From an uncultured Bacilli bacterium (lineage in GTDB: Bacteria > Bacillota_I > Bacilli_A > RF39 > UBA660): a stretch of 32,966 nucleotides of DNA. Location: the NCBI GenBank assembly GCA_947629075.1, contig CANRCI010000004.1:1-32966 (forward strand), written 5' to 3'. The translations under genes were made by a program, and so were the position numbers. How positions within the stretch are numbered: the stretch's first letter is position 1; every line of letters begins with the position of its first letter. Shown here in pieces: positions 27,385-32,966 of this stretch. The notes under the pieces are model-generated. The model was not told the origin of the DNA. It made no database searches and saw nothing but the letters and a program-made list of their open reading frames with translations.

Positions 27385-28116
27385 TTAATTTAATTTATTA
27401 AACTTTTTTACTTTAACTCGTTCTTTAGCATTAACATTTAAAATTTCGGGACGATAAGTTAAAGTCTTTTCTTTTTTTAATGTATCATGTCTATTTTCCT
27501 GAATAATCGGTTGTTGAAACTCTCTTGTTTCTGGTTCGTAGTAATCATTACTCTCTTTTTTAGTCAAATATTTTTTCTTGATAGCAAATATTTCTGGAAC
27601 CACGGTAGCTATTGCTAAGGACATAGATACTGGGGCAATCATTCCTAAAAGCGAACCGCCAAATCCAAAAGCGATAGTTGAGATGACACCCATTGTCTGA
27701 AAAGCCATCTTCGCTTTAGCAGGAAAAGTTGGCGCTAAATCTTTTCTCTTTTTTATTTTAGCTTGATACGAATAAAATGACGAAGCAACGACGTCACGAC
27801 CTAAAATTAACATTGGCCAAAGAGGCATAGCTCCAGTTGCCATTAAAGTAAAACAAAGGCCCCAGTTATAGACTTTATCAGCAATTGGATCTAAAACCTT
27901 ACCAATTTTGGAAGTCATATTTTTCTCTCTAGCAAGATAACCATCGACAAAGTCCGTTGCACCGATTAAAGCCGTCACTAAAGCTAAGACTGGTGACAAG
28001 CTAATCCCCGTCGTCAACATAAAGGAAAACAGTAAAATCGAAGAGATAATTCTAGTCGTAGTAATCACATTAGGAAGCGTTAATATTTCATTGTAATTCT
28101 TATTTTTATCGTTCAT
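27385..28116 (-). CDS. pgsA: CDP-alcohol phosphatidyltransferase (PgsA-like)
   Basis: LPNVITTTRIISS and CDP-OH-P-like motif ATDFVDGYLAREKNMTSKIGKVLDPIADKV. Confidence 0.85.
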   Translation of the reverse strand: MNDKNKNYNEILTLPNVITTTRIISSILLFSFMLTTGISLSPVLALVTALIGATDFVDGYLAREKNMTSKIGKVLDPIADKVYNWGLCFTLMATGAMPLWPMLILGRDVVASSFYSYQAKIKKRKDLAPTFPAKAKMAFQTMGVISTIAFGFGGSLLGMIAPVSMSLAIATVVPEIFAIKKKYLTKKESNDYYEPETREFQQPIIQENRHDTLKKEKTLTYRPEILNVNAKERVKVKKFNKLN

Positions 28117-28191
28117 AAACTTCCTCCATCACGATATCTTTTTCTCACTAAGAATTATTATAAAACATTAATATGTTATGTCAATAAAAAA

Positions 28192-28207
28192 AGACTATGA
28201 CTAGTCT
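28192..28207 (-). terminator. Terminator overlapping the DUF421 stop
   Basis: AGACTA-GTCA-TAGTCT followed by T7 on the minus strand. Confidence 0.7.
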
Positions 28208-28908
28208 AGTACTCGAAATTCTTGAACATCTAAATTTTTCTCATAAATAGTCAACTTCTCTTTATTATCACAAGTAACCAAAAGAAGACCGTTAACATTT
28301 TTATAGCCACTATTTTCAAGGCGCTTCATCAACCACTTTTTATCTTTACCAATATTTCTCAAATTATCTTCAATAATTTTACCATCAATTATCAAATTAG
28401 CAACCAACGACGTTTTATCGACTTTCAATTTCATATCATCAGGAGTTACTGGAGCATATTTACTTTTAGGTAAAAAACTTATTTTTCCATCGGACTCCAT
28501 TAAGGCATACTCGATTTGCGTTATATCAAAGTATCCCGCAACTCTAGCTTCTCGCAATAAGTCAGTGATATCAAATTTAGCTTTAATCAAAGAATTCTCT
28601 AATATTTTACCATTTTCTATTAAGACTATCGGAGTACCAATGATAAATCTCCTAGCCTCAATATTTTTAGTTGTAAGTTTTGAGACAAAAACAGAAGTAA
28701 GAGCAAGAACTAACATAGCTAATGCTCCATTCATAAAATGAGTCTCTAAATTAGTTGAAACTTCTGCAACGACACTACCAATCGTTATACCTATGACATA
28801 ATCGTATAAATTAAGTTGACTAATCTGTTTCTTACCCATCATTTTAGTAAGTAAAAACAAAATGACAATCGATAAAACCGTCTTCCATAAAACTGAAAAA
28901 AGATCCAT
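28201..28908 (-). CDS. DUF421 (YetF/YrbG-type) membrane protein
   Basis: TMs then NLYDYVIGITIGSVVAEVS and RRFIIGTPIVLIENGKILENSLIKAKFDITDLLREARVAGYFDITQIEYALMESDGKISFLPKS. ATG at 28908 after TAGGTGATTATT. Confidence 0.9.
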   Translation of the reverse strand: MDLFSVLWKTVLSIVILFLLTKMMGKKQISQLNLYDYVIGITIGSVVAEVSTNLETHFMNGALAMLVLALTSVFVSKLTTKNIEARRFIIGTPIVLIENGKILENSLIKAKFDITDLLREARVAGYFDITQIEYALMESDGKISFLPKSKYAPVTPDDMKLKVDKTSLVANLIIDGKIIEDNLRNIGKDKKWLMKRLENSGYKNVNGLLLVTCDNKEKLTIYEKNLDVQEFRVLD

Positions 28909-28937
28909 AATAATCACCTAATAATATTATGGATCTT
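28900..28937 (-). promoter_or_regulatory. Terminator-like hairpin after fhs overlapping the DUF421 RBS and start codon
   Basis: Perfect 12-bp stem AAGATCCATAAT/ATTATGGATCTT, 14-nt loop carrying AGGTGA; minus-strand 3' arm followed by TTTT. Confidence 0.7.
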
Positions 28938-28942
28938 TATCT

Positions 28943-30544
28943 TTAAAATAAACCTACTATTTCATTAGTTTCAGTTAAATCAATTTTTTCGTAGTTCGGT
29001 ACTTTTGGAAGTCCTGGCATTCTAATAGTTTTACCTAGTATAACTGCAATAAAACCAGCCCCACTATATATTTCGATATCGCGAACATTAATCGTATAAT
29101 CCATTGGATAACCCAACTTTTTAGGATCATCACTAATCGAATATTGCGTTTTAGAAATACATACTGGTAAATGAGATAGTTCTAATTCATCGATCACTTT
29201 CAACATTTCAAGAGCTTTCTCCGAATAGACAACATCTTTAGCATGATATATTTCTTTACAAATAGTATCAATCTTATCTTTAGTTGGAATGAAATCGTCA
29301 TATAGAAGTTTGAATTCATTCTCTTTTTCACACATATCGACTACTGCTTTAGCTAGTTGTCCAGCACCAATTCCACCCATCGTATAAGCTTCACTCAAAG
29401 TGAATGGAACCCCTAAATATTCACAACACTTCTTTACTACCGCAATTTCTTCATGCGTATCTGTCTCATATTTATTAAGACAAACGATTAGATTAGAATT
29501 GAATTTTTTCATATTGCTGATATGAACATTTAAGTTTGGTAATCCACGTCTTACCGCATCGACATTTTCCTTATCGATATCTTCTTTAGGAACACCCGCA
29601 TTGTATTTCAAAGCTTTAATCGTCGCTACTAAAACGACGCAATCAGGTTTCAATCCAGCTGTACGGCACTTGATATCGAAGAACTTTTCAGCTCCTAAAT
29701 CAGAACCAAATCCTGCTTCAGTTATGACATAATCACATAGATTTTTCCCCAATTTAGTAGCAATTACACTGTTACATCCATGAGCAATATTAGCAAATGG
29801 TCCACCGTGAACGATAACCGGATTGTTTTCAAGACTTTGAACTAGATTAGGATTCATGGCATCACGAAGCAAAACCATAAGTGATCCGACAATCTTTAAA
29901 TCTTTAGTATATATTGGTTTATCGTCTTTAGTATAACCGATAATAATATTAGAAAGACGATCTCTTAAGTCATTCATATCTTTAGCAAGACAGAAAATGC
30001 TCATTATTTCACTAGCAGCAGTGATATTGAAGTCCCCTCTCAAAGCACGATCATTGACATCTAAACATCTCTTGAAAGTAATGCGATCGATACCTAACTC
30101 ATTACCAAAATAAATATGATTTTCGGCTGCCGCTACAATTAAATTATTACAACTCGTTATTGCGTGCATATCTCCAGTAAAATGAAGATTTATCTCTTCC
30201 ATTGGAACCATCTGTGACAAACCACCACCAGTTGCGCCACCCTTAAACCCGAATACAGGTCCAAGTGATGGTTCGCGAAGAACAGCAATCGCATCCTTTT
30301 TAATAAATCTAAGTCCGTCTAAAAGTCCAAGACTAACAGTAGTTTTTCCTTCACCATAAGGAGTCGGATTAATAGAAGTTACTAGAATTAACTTTCCATC
30401 TTTACCACCCATTATGTCATTAAAATTAATCTTGGCCATGTATTTTCCATAAGGAATTAATAAGTTCTCATCCAAATGAATCTTTTTACTAATATCTCTT
30501 ATATCCTCTTTGACACAAGATTTAGCTATTTCTATATCAGTCAT
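28943..30544 (-). CDS. fhs: Formate--tetrahydrofolate ligase
   Basis: TSINPTPYGEGKTTVSLGL, REPSLGPVFGFKGGATGGG, EAGFGSDLGAEKFFDIKCR. Confidence 0.97.
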   Translation of the reverse strand: MTDIEIAKSCVKEDIRDISKKIHLDENLLIPYGKYMAKINFNDIMGGKDGKLILVTSINPTPYGEGKTTVSLGLLDGLRFIKKDAIAVLREPSLGPVFGFKGGATGGGLSQMVPMEEINLHFTGDMHAITSCNNLIVAAAENHIYFGNELGIDRITFKRCLDVNDRALRGDFNITAASEIMSIFCLAKDMNDLRDRLSNIIIGYTKDDKPIYTKDLKIVGSLMVLLRDAMNPNLVQSLENNPVIVHGGPFANIAHGCNSVIATKLGKNLCDYVITEAGFGSDLGAEKFFDIKCRTAGLKPDCVVLVATIKALKYNAGVPKEDIDKENVDAVRRGLPNLNVHISNMKKFNSNLIVCLNKYETDTHEEIAVVKKCCEYLGVPFTLSEAYTMGGIGAGQLAKAVVDMCEKENEFKLLYDDFIPTKDKIDTICKEIYHAKDVVYSEKALEMLKVIDELELSHLPVCISKTQYSISDDPKKLGYPMDYTINVRDIEIYSGAGFIAVILGKTIRMPGLPKVPNYEKIDLTETNEIVGLF

Positions 30545-30594
30545 ATTATCACCCAACTCCATTATACATTATATTGCTTTTTTTTAGAAGTAAA

Positions 30595-30627
30595 AAACCT
30601 CTTATAAAGATATTTTATAAAAGGTTT
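30595..30627 (-). terminator. Terminator of the 30631 gene
   Basis: AAACCT(C)TTATAAA...TTTATAA(A)AGGTTT with T-tract on the minus strand. Confidence 0.7.
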
Positions 30628-30630
30628 AAC

Positions 30631-31068
30631 TTATAAAAATTGTTTAAAATCATCAATGCTCTGTTTTTGAAAATCCCAGACATTTTTAGCTAACTTAATA
30701 ATATTTTTTTCGGTGTATTCCTGATAACGATCAATTTTCTTTTCCATTTCAATAATTCCTGCTGATAATCCCTTAATCATCATATCAGCAATTCGTGAAT
30801 CACTGTTATCCATCATGACTTCCATTTTCATACTCATATCAGCACTCATCTTTGTCATCATACCATCAGTCTTTTTAGATCCACCATATTTCTTAATAAG
30901 TTTTTTACTCTCTTTCAAATATTTTTCATATTCTTTTAGTTTTTCTTCGATTAATTTATTAATTTTATTATCGCGTTTCTCTAAATCTTTTAATAATTTA
31001 GTAGATGAATAGACTCCCATATCACATACTTTATACACATACTCTAAAAGTTCTAAATTTTGATTCAT
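30631..31068 (-). CDS. Hypothetical helical-bundle protein
   Basis: Highly helical, Lys/Met-rich (TDGMMTKMSADMSMKMEVMMDNSDSRIADMMIKG); GGAGGTCAAT SD. Confidence 0.65.
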   Translation of the reverse strand: MNQNLELLEYVYKVCDMGVYSSTKLLKDLEKRDNKINKLIEEKLKEYEKYLKESKKLIKKYGGSKKTDGMMTKMSADMSMKMEVMMDNSDSRIADMMIKGLSAGIIEMEKKIDRYQEYTEKNIIKLAKNVWDFQKQSIDDFKQFL

Positions 31069-31183
31069 ATTGACCTCCAATGTTATTGTCTGTAAAGTTG
31101 TGTATTTTATACATTTTAGATTTTTTTCAACAATATATTACAAAGACTAGTTATTAAAATTGGCTTATACAAAGGAGGCGTTT

Positions 31184-31864
31184 ATGAGTAAATTTCTATT
31201 AGTTTTGATGATGTTATTTTCTTTAGGAGGAAGTAATCGGTTAGATATCGATTTTAAAGAATTGGAAGTGCCCAGTTTTAAAGAGTTTTTTACATCAGCG
31301 CGGAGTACTTATGATAACGATGATATCGTTGGATATTTAAAAATTGATGGGGTGATGGATAGTTTAGTTACCCAGACAACTGACAATTCTTATTACTTGA
31401 ATCACGACATAAAGAAAGAAAAGAATAAAAGTGGACAAGTATTCATGGATTACCGGAATGAAAAAAACGATAAAATAACTCTAATATACGGTCATAATTC
31501 GTATAAAAATATTCCGTTTGTCAATTTGGAAAAGTACTATGACAAAGATTTTTTTAATGAACATCGCTATATCGATTTAACCCTGGAAAATGAAAAAAAA
31601 TCTTATGAGATCTTTTCGGTTTATGTAGAAACAGATGATTGGGATTACACTAAACTTAAATTTGATAATGACAATGAATATCTCGACCATTTAGAAAAGT
31701 TAAAGAGTAATTCGATGTTTGCAAGTGATGTCCAACTAGATCGTGACAGTGAAATATTAATTTTACAAACTTGTAGTCATTTAAAAGAATATAAAGATTA
31801 TGAAAATAAATACTTATTAGTTATAGGAAGGAGAATTGAGGTAAATGAAGAAGTGGAAATTTAG
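31184..31864 (+). CDS. Class B-like sortase
   Basis: GYLKIDGVMDSLVTQTTDNSYYLNHDIKKEKNKSGQVFMDYRN, YGHNSYKNIPFVNLEKYYDKDFFNEHRYIDL, YEIFSVY, LILQTCSH...NKYLLVIGRRI; AAAGGAGGCGTTT SD. Confidence 0.87.
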   Translation: MSKFLLVLMMLFSLGGSNRLDIDFKELEVPSFKEFFTSARSTYDNDDIVGYLKIDGVMDSLVTQTTDNSYYLNHDIKKEKNKSGQVFMDYRNEKNDKITLIYGHNSYKNIPFVNLEKYYDKDFFNEHRYIDLTLENEKKSYEIFSVYVETDDWDYTKLKFDNDNEYLDHLEKLKSNSMFASDVQLDRDSEILILQTCSHLKEYKDYENKYLLVIGRRIEVNEEVEI

Positions 31865-32798
31865 TTTTTTGATAATTTTAGTAGGAATATTATTCAGTTT
31901 TAATACTAGTTTAGTTAAAGCTCTCGATCAAGATATCAATCTGACTTATGAAATAGATGTTAAAAATAAAGTCTTAAATGTTGAAGTAATAATTCCCGAA
32001 GATTATGACCAGGACAAAATTGTCGTTCGGCCGGACTTTTTCCAAGAATTAAATAAGAGTATTGATTATTTAATCGGTGGCGAATTGATCAAAATCGATT
32101 TAAAAATCAATAATTTATCGGACAACACTTATAGTTATGTAAATAATTCTTATAAATATGTAAGTGATGAAAGCATTTTAAGTAAAGTACTATATAAGAC
32201 ATACAATGATGCATTAAAAGATATTTTTAAAAATATAAGAGTTAGTTATAGTGATTTATCAGAAGAAAATATCGATATTTTATTGAAAAACATTGGGTAT
32301 AAAGGTTATGAAGATTTAGATGAGTATTATTTAGATTTTTATAATGATAAATATAAGTTAGATGCCGGAAGTATTAGTGATTTTCCAGATGAAGTAAAAA
32401 AAGATATCTTTACTGGAGAAGTTTACGATATCAAAGAGAGTAATCAAGAAATTATCGATATGGCTTATGAGTATTTTTCGAAAGATATTTTGAAATTAAA
32501 CTATCCAGAGGATGATGTTAATCAGTTATTTTTAAAAGAGTTTAAAAACATAGCTGAAACTAGTGAGATTGATGGGATAAGTATCGATATTAATAATGAT
32601 TATTTGACTGATACCTTTGCCAGTTATAATCTTTCAGGTGATATCAGTTTTGAATTAGCAAAGATTAACAATGTTGAAAAGATGGAAGCTATCGTTCCAC
32701 CTAAGACGGATGAAAAAAACAATTATCAACAGATTCTGTTACTAACTACCCTGCTTTTGGTAACTATAATTATCAAGAAAAAAATTATCAACAATTAA
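31845..32798 (+). CDS. Secreted protein with putative C-terminal sorting signal
   Basis: Signal peptide (MKKWKFSFLIILVGILFSFNTSLVKA) and C-terminal VPPKTD-hydrophobic helix-KKKIINN; overlaps the sortase ORF by 20 bp. Confidence 0.75.
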   Translation: MKKWKFSFLIILVGILFSFNTSLVKALDQDINLTYEIDVKNKVLNVEVIIPEDYDQDKIVVRPDFFQELNKSIDYLIGGELIKIDLKINNLSDNTYSYVNNSYKYVSDESILSKVLYKTYNDALKDIFKNIRVSYSDLSEENIDILLKNIGYKGYEDLDEYYLDFYNDKYKLDAGSISDFPDEVKKDIFTGEVYDIKESNQEIIDMAYEYFSKDILKLNYPEDDVNQLFLKEFKNIAETSEIDGISIDINNDYLTDTFASYNLSGDISFELAKINNVEKMEAIVPPKTDEKNNYQQILLLTTLLLVTIIIKKKIINN

Positions 32799-32814
32799 TG
32801 TGGATAATTTTTTT
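32778..32814. terminator. Bidirectional terminator between the sortase operon and SleB-like gene
   Basis: AAAAAAATTATC...GATAATTTTTTT. Confidence 0.75.
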
Positions 32815-32966
32815 AATGTAGTTCATGACATACTCCAGCATATGGTTGATAGAAACAATGATTTTTGTATCTACCCGCTAATCTCTGATCATACCAAAGA
32901 TCAATGCAATCAGCACCCTTTGCCGGTGCGTAAAACCATAAAGCGTTGGTTGCAGGATAATAATAT
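32813..32966 (-). CDS. Cell wall hydrolase, SleB/CwlJ-like (C-terminal fragment, runs off window)
   Basis: Minus-strand translation YYYPATNALWFYAPAKGADCIDLWYDQRLAGRYKNHCFYQPYAGVCHELH* resembles the SleB-type hydrolase domain end (NALxFYxPxKA...H.F). Confidence 0.65.
   Translation of the reverse strand, partial: YYYPATNALWFYAPAKGADCIDLWYDQRLAGRYKNHCFYQPYAGVCHELH

Noticed and set aside
1-32966. CRISPR arrays, tRNA or rRNA genes, prophage or known defence modules
   Set aside because: No regularly spaced repeats, no cloverleaf or rRNA signatures, and no nuclease, RT or restriction genes recognised.

Overview
AT-rich 33-kb window from a low-GC Firmicute (Bacilli-like; exact lineage not resolved by eye). 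It is mostly a conserved housekeeping and sporulation backbone on the minus strand: nth-dnaD-cca, hup (HU), spoIVA, a spoVIF-like gene, der, ysxC, nrnA, ackA, an alpha/beta SASP, thiI, an LtaS-like synthase, yihY, a GGDEF protein, gatBAC, pgsA-like, DUF421 and fhs. An apparently intact IS30-family element lies at the left edge. A partial SleB/CwlJ-like cell-wall hydrolase is cut by the right edge. spoIVA, SpoVIF-like, SASP and the SleB-like gene point to an endospore former or a recent descendant of one. The best non-routine signals are: (1) a plus-strand XRE-ABC ATPase fusion plus permease cassette, opposite to its neighbours and bracketed by a 25-bp direct repeat (24/25 identical) that is itself a terminator-like hairpin; (2) a class-B-like sortase whose expected catalytic Arg is Lys, overlapping a gene for a secreted protein with a non-canonical VPPKTD sorting signal; (3) a TasA/camelysin-like protein plus DUF5305 protein inserted between der and spoIVA; (4) a terminator-like hairpin after fhs whose arm contains the DUF421 start codon; (5) an orphan structured RNA and an unannotated 32-36 aa transmembrane peptide between pgsA and gatC; (6) an IS30 end that appears to combine a TIR-embedded terminator with an RBS-sequestering hairpin. 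All calls come from reading the sequence; no searches were run.
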